Part shown: positions 42,484 through 58,300 of the stretch, in pieces
Layout: every line of letters starts with the position of its first letter
Numbering within the stretch: position 1 is the stretch's first letter
Assembly: GCA_027563935.2 (NCBI GenBank)
Contig: JANVAS020000231.1
Location: 10,186,001 to 10,250,000 of the forward strand
DNA: 64,000 nucleotides
Source: Costus lasius
Taxonomy: Eukaryota > Streptophyta > Magnoliopsida > Zingiberales > Costaceae
Reading direction: 5' to 3'
The notes under the pieces: model-generated
Told to the model about the DNA's origin: nothing
Seen by the model: the letters and a program-made list of their open reading frames with translations, nothing else
Databases searched by the model: none
Program-made: the position numbers and the translations under genes

Positions 42484-43469
42484 GTTTAAGATTAAGATTA
42501 AAAAGAAGATAAAGATGAATATCAAAAGATGAAGTTTGAAAAAATGATTAAAATCATGATCAACATCATGATCATGGACAAAATCAATATTAAATTAATA
42601 TTGCAAAATGATAAACATCAAATATGGATCATAATCAAGATCAATATCCTCATCATTAAAACATCAAAATAAAGATAAATATTAATATCTAGATTGAAAA
42701 TCAATATTACCACAGAGATCAAAATCGTGTTTAAGATGAATATTATGGGTAAGATAAATATGAAGATTAGAAGATTAAAACCGAAATCGGAGATCAAAAT
42801 GAAGATGAAGATAATTATCAAGAATAAGATCAATGTTATAATTAAGAATGAGAATAAGATTAATAACAATTAAAGCTCATAATCGAGTTCAAAATTTTCA
42901 TCATGATTAGATCAATATCAATATCAATAAAAATATTAAGATTAAAGACCAAGATTACAAACAAGATCAAAATTGAGTTTAAGATTAAGATTAAAAAGAA
43001 GATAAAGATGAATATCAAAAGATGAAGTTTGAAAAAATGATTAAAATCATGATCAACATCATGATCATGGACAAAATCAATATTAAATTAATATTGCAAA
43101 ATGATAAACATCAAATATGGATCATAATCAAGATCAATATCCTCATCATTAAAACATCAAAATAAAGATAAATATTAATATCTAGATTGAAAATCAATAT
43201 TACCACAGAGATCAAAATCGTGTTTAAGATGAATATTATGGGTAAGATAAATATGAAGATTAGAAGATTAAAACCGAAATCGGAGATCAAAATGAAGATG
43301 AACATAATTATCAAGAATAACATCAATGTTATAATTAAGAATGAGAATATGATTAATAACAATTAAGGCTCATAATCGAGTTCAAAATTTTCATCATGAT
43401 TAGATTAATATCAATATCAATAACAATATTAAGATTGAAGACCAATATTACAAACAAGAACAAAATCGA
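42484..43469 (+). repeat. Adjacent pair of ATTATGGGTAAG monomers
   Basis: Two neighbouring monomers share the rare ATTATGGGTAAG in half B (about 42,742 and 43,235) and CATCAAAATAAAG in half A. They differ in the tail: the first is type A and the second type G, so half B is partly exchanged. The same rare variant recurs at about 47,179 and 54,561 within the larger HORs, which ties this pair to the origin of those blocks. Confidence 0.75.
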
Positions 43470-44900
43470 GTTTAAGATTAAGATTAAAAAGAAGATAAAA
43501 ATGAATATCAAAAGATGAAGTTTGAAAAAATGATTAAAATCATGATCAACATCATGATCATGGACAAAATCAATATTAAATTAATATTGCAAAATGATAA
43601 ACATCAAATATGGATCATAATAAAGATCAATATCCTCATCATTAAAACATCAAGATAAAGATAAATATTAATATCAAGATTGAAAATTAATATTACCACA
43701 GAGATCAAAATTGAGTTTAAGATGAATATTAGGAGTAAGATAAAGATGAAGATTATAAGATTAAAACTGAAATCTGAGATAAAAATGAAGATAAAGATAA
43801 TCATCAATAATAAGATCAATGTTATAATTAATAATGATAATAAGATTAATAACAATTAAAGCTCATAATCGAGTTCAAAATTTTCATCATGATTAGATCA
43901 ATATCAATATCAATAAAAATATTAAGATTAAACACCAAGATTACAAACAAGATCAAAATTGAGTTTAAGATTAACATTAAAAAGAAGATAAAGATGAATA
44001 TCAAAAGATGAAGTTTGAAAAAATGATTAAAATCATGATCAACATCATGATCATGGACAAAATCAATATTAAATTAATATTGCAAAATGATAAACATCAA
44101 ATATGGATCATAATCAAGATCAATATCCTCATCATTAAAACATCAAAATAAAGATAAATATTAATATCTAGATTGAAAATCAATATTACCACAGAGATCA
44201 AAATCGTGTTTCAGATGAATATTAGGAGTAAGATAAATATGAAGATTAGAAGATTAAAACCGAAATCGGAGATCAAAATGAAGATGAACATAATGATCAA
44301 GAATAAGATCAATGTTATAATTAAGAATGAGAATAAGATTAATAACAATTAAAGCTCATAATCGAGTTCAAAATTTTCATCTTGATTAGATCAATGTCAA
44401 TATCAATAAAAATATTAAGATTAAAGACCAAGATTACAAACAAGATCAAAATTGAGTTTAAGATTAAGATTAAAAAGAAGATAAAGATGAATATCAAAAG
44501 ATGAAGTTTGAAAAAATGATTAAAATCATGATCAACATCATGATCATGGACAAAATCAATATTAAATTAATATTGCAAAATGATAAACATCAAATATGGA
44601 TCATAATCAAGATCAATATCCTCATCATTAAAACATCAAAATAAAGATAAATATTAATATCTAGATTGAAAATCAATATTCCCACAGAGATCAAAATCGT
44701 GTTTAAGATGAATATTAGGAGTAAGATAAATATGAAGATTAGAAGATTAAAAACGAAATCGGAGATCAAAATGAAGATGAACATAATTATCAAGAATAAC
44801 ATCAATGTTATAATTAAGAATGAGAATATGATTAATAACAATTAAGGCTCATAATCGAGTTCAAAATTTTCATCATTATTAGATTAATATCAATATCAAT
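42977..44900 (+). repeat. Four-monomer segment repeated eight monomers later
   Basis: Monomers anchored at 43,111, 43,604, 44,097 and 44,590 match those at 47,055, 47,548, 48,041 and 48,534 (shift 3,944, eight units). Shared rare variants include ATTATGGGTAAG, ATAATGATAATAAG, TTAAACACCAAG, GATTAACATTAAA, GTGTTTCAGATG, ATAATGATCAAG, CATCTTGATTAG and CAATGTCAATATC. Differences include CAATATTCCCAC near 44,674, found only here, and AAATTGATTAAAATC near 47,471, found only in the later copy. Confidence 0.85.
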
Positions 44901-44948
44901 AACAATATTAAGATTGAAGACCAATATTACAAACAAGAACAAAATCGA

Positions 44949-47900
44949 GTTTAAGATTAAGATTAAAAAGAAGATAAAAATGAATATCAAAAGATGAAGT
45001 TTGAAAAAATGATTAAAATCATGATCAACATCATGATCATGGACAAAATCAATATTAAATTAATATTGCAAAATGATAAACATCAAATATGGATCATAAT
45101 CAAGATCAATATCCTCATCATTAAAACATCAAAATAAAGATAAATATTAATATCTAGATTGAAAATCAATATTACCACAGAGATCAAAATCGTGTTTAAG
45201 ATGAATATTAGGAGTAAGATAAATATGAAGATTAGAAGATTAAAAACGAAATCGGAGATCAAAATGAAGATGAACATAATTATCAAGAATAACATCAATG
45301 TTATAATTAAGAATGAGAATATGATTAATAACAATTAAGGCTCATAATCGAGTTCAAAATTTTCATCATTATTAGATTAATATCAATATCAATAACAATA
45401 TTAAGATTGAAGACCAATATTACAAACAAGAACAAAATCGAGTTTAAGATTAAGATTAAAAAGAAGATAAAAATGAATATCAAAAGATGAAGTTTGAAAA
45501 AATGATTAAAATCATGATCAACATCATGATCATGGACAAAATCAATATTAAATTAATATTGCAAAATGATAAACATCAAATATGGATCATAATAAAGATC
45601 AATATCCTCATCATTAAAACATCAAGATAAAGATAAATATTAATATCTAGATTGAAAATCAATATTACCACAGAGATCAAAATCGTGTTTAAGATGAATA
45701 TTAGGAGTAAGATAAAGATGAAGATTAGAAGATTAAATCCGAAATCTGAGATAAAAATGAAGATAAAGATAATTATCAAGAATAAGATCAATGTTATAAT
45801 TAAGAATGAGAATAAGATTAATAACAATTAAAGCTCATAATCGAGTTCAAAATTTTCATCATGATTAGATCAATATCAATATCTTTAAAAATATTAAGAT
45901 TAAAGACCAAGATTACAAACAAGATCAAAATCAAGTTTAAGATTAAGATTAAAAAAAAGATAAAGATGAATATCATAAGAAAAAGTTTGAAAAAATGATT
46001 AAAATCTTGATCAACATCATGATCATGGACAAAATCAATATTAAATTAATATTGCAAAATGATAAACATCAAATATGGATCATAATCAAGATCAATATCC
46101 TCATCATTAAAACATCAAAATAAAGATAAATATTAATATCTAGATTGAAAATCAATATTACCACAGAGATCAAAATCGTGTTTAAGATGAATATTAGGAG
46201 TAAGATAAATATAAAGATTAGAAGATTAAAAACGAAATCGGAGATCAAAATGAAGATGAACATAATTATCAAGAATAACATCAATGTTATAATTAAGAAT
46301 GAGAATATGATTAATAACAATTAAGGCTCATAATCGAGTTCAAAATTTTCATCATGATTAGATTAATATCAATATCAATAACAATATTAAGATTGAAGAC
46401 CAATATTACAAACAAGAACAAAATCGAGTTTAAGATTAAGATTAAAAAGAAGATAAAAATGAATATCAAAAGATGAAGTTTGAAAAAATGATTAAAATCA
46501 TGATCAACATCATGATCATGGACAAAATCAATATTAAATTAATATTGCAAAATGATAAACATCAAATATGGATCATAATAAAGATCAATATCCTCATCAT
46601 TAAAACATCAAGATAAAGATAAATATTAATATCTAGATTGAAAATCAATATTACCACAGAGATCAAAATCGTGTTTAAGATGAATATTAGGAGTAAGATA
46701 AAGATGAAGATTAGAAGATTAAATCCGAAATCTGAGATAAAAATGAAGATAAAGATAATTATCAAGAATAAGATCAATGTTATAATTAAGAATGAGAATA
46801 AGATTAATAACAATTAAAGCTCATAATCGAGTTCAAAATTTTCATCATGATTAGATCAATATCAATATCAATAAAAATATTAAGATTAAAGACCAAGATT
46901 ACAAACAAGATCAAAATTGAGTTTAAGATTAAGATTAAAAAGAAGATAAAGATGAATATCAAAAGATGAAGTTTGAAAAAATGATTAAAATCATGATCAA
47001 CATCATGATCATGGACAAAATCAATATTAAATTAATATTGCAAAATGATAAACATCAAATATGGATCATAATCAAGATCAATATCCTCATCATTAAAACA
47101 TCAAAATAAAGATAAATATTAATATCTAGATTGAAAATCAATATTACCACAGAGATCAAAATCGTGTTTAAGATGAATATTATGGGTAAGATAAATATGA
47201 AGATTAGAAGATTAAAACCGAAATCGGAGATCAAAATGAAGATGAACATAATTATCAAGAATAACATCAATGTTATAATTAAGAATGAGAATATGATTAA
47301 TAACAATTAAGGCTCATAATCGAGTTCAAAATTTTCATCATGATTAGATTAATATCAATATCAATAACAATATTAAGATTGAAGACCAATATTACAAACA
47401 AGAACAAAATCGAGTTTAAGATTAAGATTAAAAAGAAGATAAAAATGAATATCAAAAGATGAAGTTTGAAAAATTGATTAAAATCATGATCAACATCATG
47501 ATCATGGACAAAATCAATATTAAATTAATATTGCAAAATGATAAACATCAAATATGGATCATAATAAAGATCAATATCCTCATCATTAAAACATCAAGAT
47601 AAAGATAAATATTAATATCAAGATTGAAAATTAATATTACCACAGAGATCAAAATTGAGTTTAAGATGAATATTAGGAGTAAGATAAAGATGAAGATTAT
47701 AAGATTAAAACTGAAATCTGAGATAAAAATGAAGATAAAGATAATCATCAATAATAAGATCAATGTTATAATTAATAATGATAATAAGATTAATAACAAT
47801 TAAAGCTCATAATCGAGTTCAAAATTTTCATCATGATTAGATCAATATCAATATCAATAAAAATATTAAGATTAAACACCAAGATTACAAACAAGATCAA

Positions 47901-50900
47901 AATTGAGTTTAAGATTAACATTAAAAAGAAGATAAAGATGAATATCAAAAGATGAAGTTTGAAAAAATGATTAAAATCATGATCAACATCATGATCATGG
48001 ACAAAATCAATATTAAATTAATATTGCAAAATGATAAACATCAAATATGGATCATAATCAAGATCAATATCCTCATCATTAAAACATCAAAATAAAGATA
48101 AATATTAATATCTAGATTGAAAATCAATATTACCACAGAGATCAAAATCGTGTTTCAGATGAATATTAGGAGTAAGATAAATATGAAGATTAGAAGATTA
48201 AAACCGAAATCGGAGATCAAAATGAAGATGAACATAATGATCAAGAATAAGATCAATGTTATAATTAAGAATGAGAATAAGATTAATAACAATTAAAGCT
48301 CATAATCGAGTTCAAAATTTTCATCTTGATTAGATCAATGTCAATATCAATAAAAATATTAAGATTAAAGACCAAGATTACAAACAAGATCAAAATTGAG
48401 TTTAAGATTAAGATTAAAAAGAAGATAAAGATGAATATCAAAAGATGAAGTTTGAAAAAATGATTAAAATCATGATCAACATCATGATCATGGACAAAAT
48501 CAATATTAAATTAATATTGCAAAATGATAAACATCAAATATGGATCATAATCAAGATCAATATCCTCATCATTAAAACATCAAAATAAAGATAAATATTA
48601 ATATCTAGATTGAAAATCAATATTACCACAGAGATCAAAATCGTGTTTAAGATGAATATTAGGAGTAAGATAAATATGAAGATTAGAAGATTAAAAACGA
48701 AATCGGAGATCAAAATGAAGATGAACATAATTATCAAGAATAACATCAATGTTATAATTAAGAATGAGAATATGATTAATAACAATTAAGGCTCATAATC
48801 GAGTTCAAAATTTTCATCATTATTAGATTAATATCAATATCAATAACAATATTAAGATTGAAGACCAATATTACAAACAAGAACAAAATCGAGTTTAAGA
48901 TTAAGATTAAAAAGAAGATAAAAATGAATATCAAAAGATGAAGTTTGAAAAAATGATTAAAATCATGATCAACATCATGATCATGGACAAAATCAATATT
49001 AAATTAATATTGCAAAATGATAAACATCAAATATGGATCATAATAAAGATCAATATCCTCATCATTAAAACATCAAGATAAAGATAAATATTAATATCTA
49101 GATTGAAAATCAATATTACCACAGAGATCAAAATCGTGTTTAAGATGAATATTAGGAGTAAGATAAAGATGAAGATTAGAAGATTAAATCCGAAATCTGA
49201 GATAAAAATGAAGATAAAGATAATTATCAAGAATAAGATCAATGTTATAATTAAGAATGAGAATAAGATTAATAACAATTAAAGTTCATAATCGAGTTCA
49301 AAATTTTCATCATGATTAGATCAATATCAATATCTTTAAAAATATTAAGATTAAAGACCAAGATTACAAACAAGATCAAAATCAAGTTTAAGATTAAGAT
49401 TAAAAAAAAGATAAAGATGAATATCATAAGAAAAAGTTTGAAAAAATGATTAAAATCTTGATCAACATCATGATCATGGACAAAATCAATATTAAATTAA
49501 TATTGCAAAATGATAAACATCAAATATGGATCATAATCAAGATCAATATCCTCATCATTAAAACATCAAAATAAAGATAAATATTAATATCTAGATTGAA
49601 AATCAATATTACCACAGAGATCAAAATCGTGTTTAAGATGAATATTAGGAGTAAGATAAATATAAAGATTAGAAGATTAAAAACGAAATCGGAGATCAAA
49701 ATGAAGATGAACATAATTATCAAGAATAACATCAATGTTATAATTAAGAATGAGAATATGATTAATAACAATTAAGGCTCATAATCGAGTTCAAAATTTT
49801 CATCATGATTAGATTAATATCAATATCAATAACAATATTAAGATTGAAGACCAATATTACAAACAAGAACAAAATCGAGTTAAAGATTAAGATTAAAAAG
49901 AAGATAAAAATGAATATCAAAAGATGAAGTTTGAAAAAATGATTAAAATCATGATCAACATCATGATCATGGACAAAATCAATATTAAATTAATATTGCA
50001 AAATGATAAACATCAAATATGGATCATAATCAAGATCAATATCCTCATCATTAAAAGATCAAGATAAAGATAAATATTAATATCAAGATTGAAAATCAAT
50101 ATTACCACAGAGATCAAAATCGAGTTTAAGAAGAATATTAGGAGTAAGATAAATATGAAGATTAGAAGATTAAATCCGAAATCTGAGATAAAAATGAAGA
50201 TAAAGATAATCATCAAGAATAAGATCAATGTTATAATTAAGAATGAGAATAAGATTAATAACAATTAAAGCTCATAATCGAGTTCAAAATTTTCATCATG
50301 ATTAGATTAATATCAATATCAATAACAATATTAAGATTGAAGACCAATATTACAAACAAGATCAAAATCGAGTTTAAGATTAACATTAAAAAGAAGATAA
50401 AGATGAATATCATAAGAAGAAGTTTGAAAAAATGATTAAAATCATTATCAACATCATGATCATGGACAAAATCAATATTAAATTAATATTGCAAAATGAT
50501 AAACATCAAATATGGATCATAATCAAGATCAATATCCTCATCATTTAAAGATCAAGATAAAGATAAATATTAATATCAAGATTGAAAATTAATATTACCA
50601 CAGAGATCAAAATTGAGTTTAAGATGAATATTAGGAGTAAGATAAAGATGAAGATTATAAGATTAAAACTGAAATCTGAGATAAAAATGAAGATAAAGAT
50701 AATTATCAATAATAAGATCAATGTTATAATTAATAATGATAATAAGATTAATAACAATTAAAGCTCATAATCGAGTTCAAAATTTTGATCATGATTAGAT
50801 CAATATCAATATCAATAAAAATATTAAGATTAAAGACCAAGATTACAAACAAGATCAAAATTGAGTTTAAGATTAAGATTAAAAAGAAGATAAAGATGAA

Positions 50901-52343
50901 TATCAAAAGATGAAGTTTGAAAAAATGATTAAAATCATGATCAACATCATGATCATGGACAAAATCAATATTAAATTAATATTGCAAAATGATAAACATC
51001 AAATATGGATCATAATCAAGATCAATATCCTCATCATTAAAACATCAAAATAAAGATAAATATTAATATCTAGATTGAAAATCAATATTACCACAGAGAT
51101 CAAAATCGTGTTTAAGATGAATATTAGGAGTAAGATAAATATAAAGATTAGAAGATTAAAAACGAAATCGGAGATCAAAATGAAGATGAACATAATTATC
51201 AAGAATAACATCAATGTTATAATTAAGAATGAGAATATGATTAATAACAATTAAGGCTCATAATCGAGTTCAAAATTTTCATCATTATTAGATTAATATC
51301 AATATCAATAACAATATTAAGATTGAAGACCAATATTACAAACAAGAACAAAATCGAGTTTAAGATTAAGATTAAAAAGAAGATAAAAATGAATATCAAA
51401 AGATGAAGTTTGAAAAAATGATTAAAATCATGATCAACATCATGATCATGGACAAAATCAATATTAAATTAATATTGCAAAATGATAAACATCAAATATG
51501 GATCATAATAAAGATCAATATCCTCATCATTAAAACATCAAGATAAAGATAAATATTAATATCTAGATTGAAAATCAATATTACCACAGAGATCAAAATC
51601 GTGATTAAGATGAATATTAGGAGTAAGATAAAGATGAAGATTAGAAGATTAAATCCGAAATCTGAGATAAAAATGAAGATAAAGATAATTATCAAGAATA
51701 AGATCAATGTTATAATTAAGAATGAGAATAAGATAAATAACAATTAAAGCTCATAATCGAGTTCAAAATTTTCATCATGATTAGATCAATATCAATATCT
51801 TTAAAAATATTAAGATTAAAGACCAAGATTACAAACAAGATCAAAATCAAGTTTAAGATTAAGATTAAAAAAAAGATAAAGATGAATATCATAAGAAAAA
51901 GATTGAAAAAATGATTAAAATCTTGATCAACATCATGATCATGGACAAAATCAATATTAAATTAATATTGCAAAATGATAAACATCAAATATGGATCATA
52001 ATCAAGATCAATATCCTCATCATTAAAACATCAAAATAAAGATAAATATTAATATCTAGATTGAAAATCAATATTACCACAGAGATCAAAATCGTGTTTA
52101 AGATGAATATTAGGAGTAAGATAAATATAAAGATTAGAAGATTAAAAACGAAATCGGAGATCAAAATGAAGATGAACATAATTATCAAGAATAACATCAA
52201 TGTTATAATTAAGAATGAGAATATGATTAATAACAATTAAGGCTCATAATCGAGTTCAAAATTTTCATCATTATTAGATTAATATCAATATCAATAACAA
52301 TATTAAGATTGAAGACCAATATTACAAACAAGAACAAAATCGA
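44949..52343 (+). repeat. Fifteen-monomer HOR, copy 1 (7,395 bp)
   Basis: Fifteen consecutive monomers whose tail haplotypes read G A G A G A A G A G A A G A G by the GAATATG/GAATAAG site. The same order follows in 52,344-59,725. Rare variants repeat at the expected shift: AAAAACGAAATCGG units, AAATATAAAGATTAG units, AAATTGATT at 47,471, GTTCATAATCG at 49,284, GAGTTAAAGATT at 49,878, and ATCGTGATTAAG at 51,599. Identity actually begins a little earlier (about 44,740) and runs to about 52,245, so the true duplication endpoints lie inside similar sequence and cannot be fixed by eye. Confidence 0.88.
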
Positions 52344-55300
52344 GTTTAAGATTAAGATTAAAAAGAAGATAAAAATGAATATCAAAAGATGAAGTTTGAA
52401 AAAATGATTAAAATCATGATCAACATCATGATCATGGACAAAATCAATATTAAATTAATATTGCAAAATGATAAACATCAAATATGGATCATAATCAAGA
52501 TCAATATCCTCATCATTAAAACATCAAAATAAAGATAAATATTAATATCTAGATTGAAAATCAATATTACCACAGAGATCAAAATCGTGTTTAAGATGAA
52601 TATTAGGAGTAAGATAAATATGAAGATTAGAAGATTAAAAACGAAATCGGAGATCAAAATGAAGATGAACATAATTATCAAGAATAACATCAATGTTATA
52701 ATTAAGAATGAGAATATGATTAATAACAATTAAGGCTCATAATCGAGTTCAAAATTTTCATCATTATTAGATTAATATCAATATCAATAACAATATTAAG
52801 ATTGAAGACCAATATTACAAACAAGAACAAAATCGAGTTTAAGATTAAGATTAAAAAGAAGATAAAAATGAATATCAAAAGATGAAGTTTGAAAAAATGA
52901 TTAAAATCATGATCAACATCATGATCATGGACAAAATCAATATTAAATTAATATTGCAAAATGATAAACATCAAATATGGATCATAATAAAGATCAATAT
53001 CCTCATCATTAAAACATCAAGATAAAGATAAATATTAATATCTAGATTGAAAATCAATATTACCACAGAGATCAAAATCGTGTTTAAGATGAATATTAGG
53101 AGTAAGATAAAGATGAAGATTAGAAGATTAAATCCGAAATCTGAGATAAAAATGAAGATAAAGATAATTATCAAGAATAAGATCAATGTTATAATTAAGA
53201 ATGAGAATAAGATTAATAACAATTAAAGCTCATAATCGAGTTCAAAATTTTCATCATGATTAGATCAATATCAATATCTTTAAAAATATTAAGATTAAAG
53301 ACCAAGATTACAAACAAGATCAAAATCAAGTTTAAGATTAAGATTAAAAAAAAGATAAAGATGAATATCATAAGAAAAAGTTTGAAAAAATGATTAAAAT
53401 CTTGATCAACATCATGATCATGGACAAAATCAATATTAAATTAATATTGCAAAATGATAAACATCAAATATGGATCATAATCAAGATCAATATCCTCATC
53501 ATTAAAACATCAAAATAAAGATAAATATTAATATCTAGATTGAAAATCAATATTACCACAGAGATCAAAATCGTGTTTAAGATGAATATTAGGAGTAAGA
53601 TAAATATAAAGATTAGAAGATTAAAAACGAAATCGGAGATCAAAATGAAGATGAACATAATTATCAAGAATAACATCAATGTTATAATTAAGAATGAGAA
53701 TATGATTAATAACAATTAAGGCTCATAATCGAGTTCAAAATTTTCATCATTATTAGATTAATATCAATATCAATAACAATATTAAGATTGAAGACCAATA
53801 TTACAAACAAGAACAAAATCGAGTTTAAGATTAAGATTAAAAAGAAGATAAAAATGAATATCAAAAGATGAAGTTTGAAAAAATGATTAAAATCATGATC
53901 AACATCATGATCATGGACAAAATCAATATTAAATTAATATTGCAAAATGATAAACATCAAATATGGATCATAATAAAGATCAATATCCTCATCATTAAAA
54001 CATCAAGATAAAGATAAATATTAATATCTAGATTGAAAATCAATATTACCACAGAGATCAAAATCGTGTTTAAGATGAATATTAGGAGTAAGATAAAGAT
54101 GAAGATTAGAAGATTAAATCCGAAATCTGAGATAAAAATGAAGATAAAGATAATTATCAAGAATAAGATCAATGTTATAATTAAGAATGAGAATAAGATT
54201 AATAACAATTAAAGCTCATAATCGAGTTCAAAATTTTCATCATGATTAGATCAATATCAATATCAATAAAAATATTAAGATTACAAACAAGATCAAAATT
54301 GAGTTTAAGATTAAGATTAAAAAGAAGATAAAGATGAATATCAAAAGATGAAGTTTGAAAAAATGATTAAAATCATGATCAACATCATGATCATGGACAA
54401 AATCAATATTAAATTAATATTGCAAAATGATAAACATCAAATATGGATCATAATCAAGATCAATATCCTCATCATTAAAACATCAAAATAAAGATAAATA
54501 TTAATATCTAGATTGAAAATCAATATTACCACAGAGATCAAAATCGTGTTTAAGATGAATATTATGGGTAAGATAAATATGAAGATTAGAAGATTAAAAC
54601 CGAAATCGGAGATCAAAATGAAGATGAACATAATTATCAAGAATAACATCAATGTTATAATTAAGAATGAGAATATGATTAATAACAATTAAGGCTCATA
54701 ATCGAGTTCAAAATTTTCATCATGATTAGATTAATATCAATATCAATAACAATATTAAGATTGAAGACCAATATTACAAACAAGAACAAAATCGAGTTTA
54801 AGATTAAGATTAAAAAGAAGATAAAAATGAATATCAAAAGATGAAGTTTGAAAAATTGATTAAAATCATGATCAACATCATGATCATGGACAAAATCAAT
54901 ATTAAATTAATATTGCAAAATGATAAACATCAAATATGGATCATAATAAAGATCAATATCCTCATCATTAAAACATCAAGATAAAGATAAATATTAATAT
55001 CAAGATTGAAAATTAATATTACCACAGAGATCAAAATTGAGTTTAAGATGAATATTAGGAGTAAGATAAAGATGAAGATTATAAGATTAAAACTGAAATC
55101 TGAGATAAAAATGAAGATAAAGATAATCATCAATAATAAGATCAATGTTATAATTAATAATGATAATAAGATTAATAACAATTAAAGCTCATAATCGAGT
55201 TCAAAATTTTCATCATGATTAGATCAATATCAATATCAATAAAAATATTAAGATTAAACACCAAGATTACAAACAAGATCAAAATTGAGTTTAAGATTAA

Positions 55301-58300
55301 CATTAAAAAGAAGATAAAGATGAATATCAAAAGATGAAGTTTGAAAAAATAATTAAAATCATGATCAACATCATGATCATGGACAAAATCAATATTAAAT
55401 TAATATTGCAAAATGATAAACATCAAATATGGATCATAATCAAGATCAATATCCTCATCATTAAAACATCAAAATAAAGATAAATATTAATATCTAGATT
55501 GAAAATCAATATTACCACAGAGATCAAAATCGTGTTTCAGATGAATATTAGGAGTAAGATAAATATGAAGATTAGAAGATTAAAACCGAAATCGGAGATC
55601 AAAATGAAGATGAACATAATGATCAAGAATAAGATCAATGTTATAATTAAGAATGAGAATAAGATTAATAACAATTAAAGCTCATAATCGAGTTCAAAAT
55701 TTTCATCTTGATTAGATCAATGTCAATATCAATAAAAATATTAAGATTAAAGACCAAGATTACAAACAAGATCAAAATTGAGTTTAAGATTAAGATTAAA
55801 AAGAAGATAAAGATGAATATCAAAAGATGAAGTTTGAAAAAATGATTAAAATCATGATCAACATCATGATCATGGACAAAATCAATATTAAATTAATATT
55901 GCAAAATGATAAACATCAAATATGGATCATAATCAAGATCAATATCCTCATCATTAAAACATCAAAATAAAGATAAATATTAATATCTAGATTGAAAATC
56001 AATATTACCACAGAGATCAAAATCGTGTTTAAGATGAATATTAGGAGTAAGATAAATATGAAGATTAGAAGATTAAAAACGAAATCGGAGATCAAAATGA
56101 AGATGAACATAATTATCAAGAATAACATCAATGTTATAATTAAGAATGAGAATATGATTAATAACAATTAAGGCTCATAATCGAGTTCAAAATTTTCATC
56201 ATTATTAGATTAATATCAATATCAATAACAATATTAAGATTGAAGACCAATATTACAAACAAGAACAAAATCGAGTTTAAGATTAAGATTAAAAAGAAGA
56301 TAAAAATGAATATCAAAAGATGAAGTTTGAAAAAATGATTAAAATCATGATCAACATCATGATCATGGACAAAATCAATATTAAATTAATATTGCAAAAT
56401 GATAAACATCAAATATGGATCATAATAAAGATCAATATCCTCATCATTAAAACATCAAGATAAAGATAAATATTAATATCTAGATTGAAAATCAATATTA
56501 CCACAGAGATCAAAATCGTGTTTAAGATGAATATTAGGAGTAAGATAAAGATGAAGATTAGAAGATTAAATCCGAAATCTGAGATAAAAATGAAGATAAA
56601 GATAATTATCAAGAATAAGATCAATGTTATAATTAAGAATGAGAATAAGATTAATAACAATTAAAGTTCATAATCGAGTTCAAAATTTTCATCATGATTA
56701 GATCAATATCAATATCTTTAAAAATATTAAGATTAAAGACCAAGATTACAAACAAGATCAAAATCAAGTTTAAGATTAAGATTAAAAAAAAGATAAAGAT
56801 GAATATCATAAGAAAAAGTTTGAAAAAATGATTAAAATCTTGATCAACATCATGATCATGGACAAAATCAATATTAAATTAATATTGCAAAATGATAAAC
56901 ATCAAATATGGATCATAATCAAGATCAATATCCTCATCATTAAAACATCAAAATAAAGATAAATATTAATATCTAGATTGAAAATCAATATTACCACAGA
57001 GATCAAAATCGTGTTTAAGATGAATATTAGGAGTAAGATAAATATAAAGATTAGAAGATTAAAAACGAAATCGGAGATCAAAATGAAGATGAACATAATT
57101 ATCAAGAATAACATCAATGTTATAATTAAGAATGAGAATATGATTAATAACAATTAAGGCTCATAATCGAGTTCAAAATTTTCATCATGATTAGATTAAT
57201 ATCAATATCAATAACAATATTAAGATTGAAGACCAATATTACAAACAAGAACAAAATCGAGTTAAAGATTAAGATTAAAAAGAAGATAAAAATGAATATC
57301 AAAAGATGAAGTTTGAAAAAATGATTAAAATCATGATCAACATCATGATCATGGACAAAATCAATATTAAATTAATATTGCAAAATGATAAACATCAAAT
57401 ATGGATCATAATCAAGATCAATATCCTCATCATTAAAAGATCAAGATAAAGATAAATATTAATATCAAGATTGAAAATCAATATTACCACAGAGATCAAA
57501 ATCGAGTTTAAGAAGAATATTAGGAGTAAGATAAATATGAAGATTAGAAGATTAAATCCGAAATCTGAGATAAAAATGAAGATAAAGATAATCATCAAGA
57601 ATAAGATCAATGTTATAATTAAGAATGAGAATAAGATTAATAACAATTAAAGCTCATAATCGAGTTCAAAATTTTCATCATGATTAGATTAATATCAATA
57701 TCAATAACAATATTAAGATTGAAGACCAATATTACAAACAAGATCAAAATCGAGTTTAAGATTAACATTAAAAAGAAGATAAAGATGAATATCATAAGAA
57801 GAAGTTTGAAAAAATGATTAAAATCATTATCAACATCATGATCATGGACAAAATCAATATTAAATTAATATTGCAAAATGATAAACATCAAATATGGATC
57901 ATAATCAAGATCAATATCCTCATCATTTAAAGATCAAGATAAAGATAAATATTAATATCAAGATTGAAAATTAATATTACCACAGAGATCAAAATTGAGT
58001 TTAAGATGAATATTAGGAGTAAGATAAAGATGAAGATTATAAGATTAAAACTGAAATCTGAGATAAAAATGAAGATAAAGATAATTATCAATAATAAGAT
58101 CAATGTTATAATTAATAATGATAATAAGATTAATAACAATTAAAGCTCATAATCGAGTTCAAAATTTTGATCATGATTAGATCAATATCAATATCAATAA
58201 AAATATTAAGATTAAAGACCAAGATTACAAACAAGATCAAAATTGAGTTTAAGATTAAGATTAAAAAGAAGATAAAGATGAATATCAAAAGATGAAGTTT

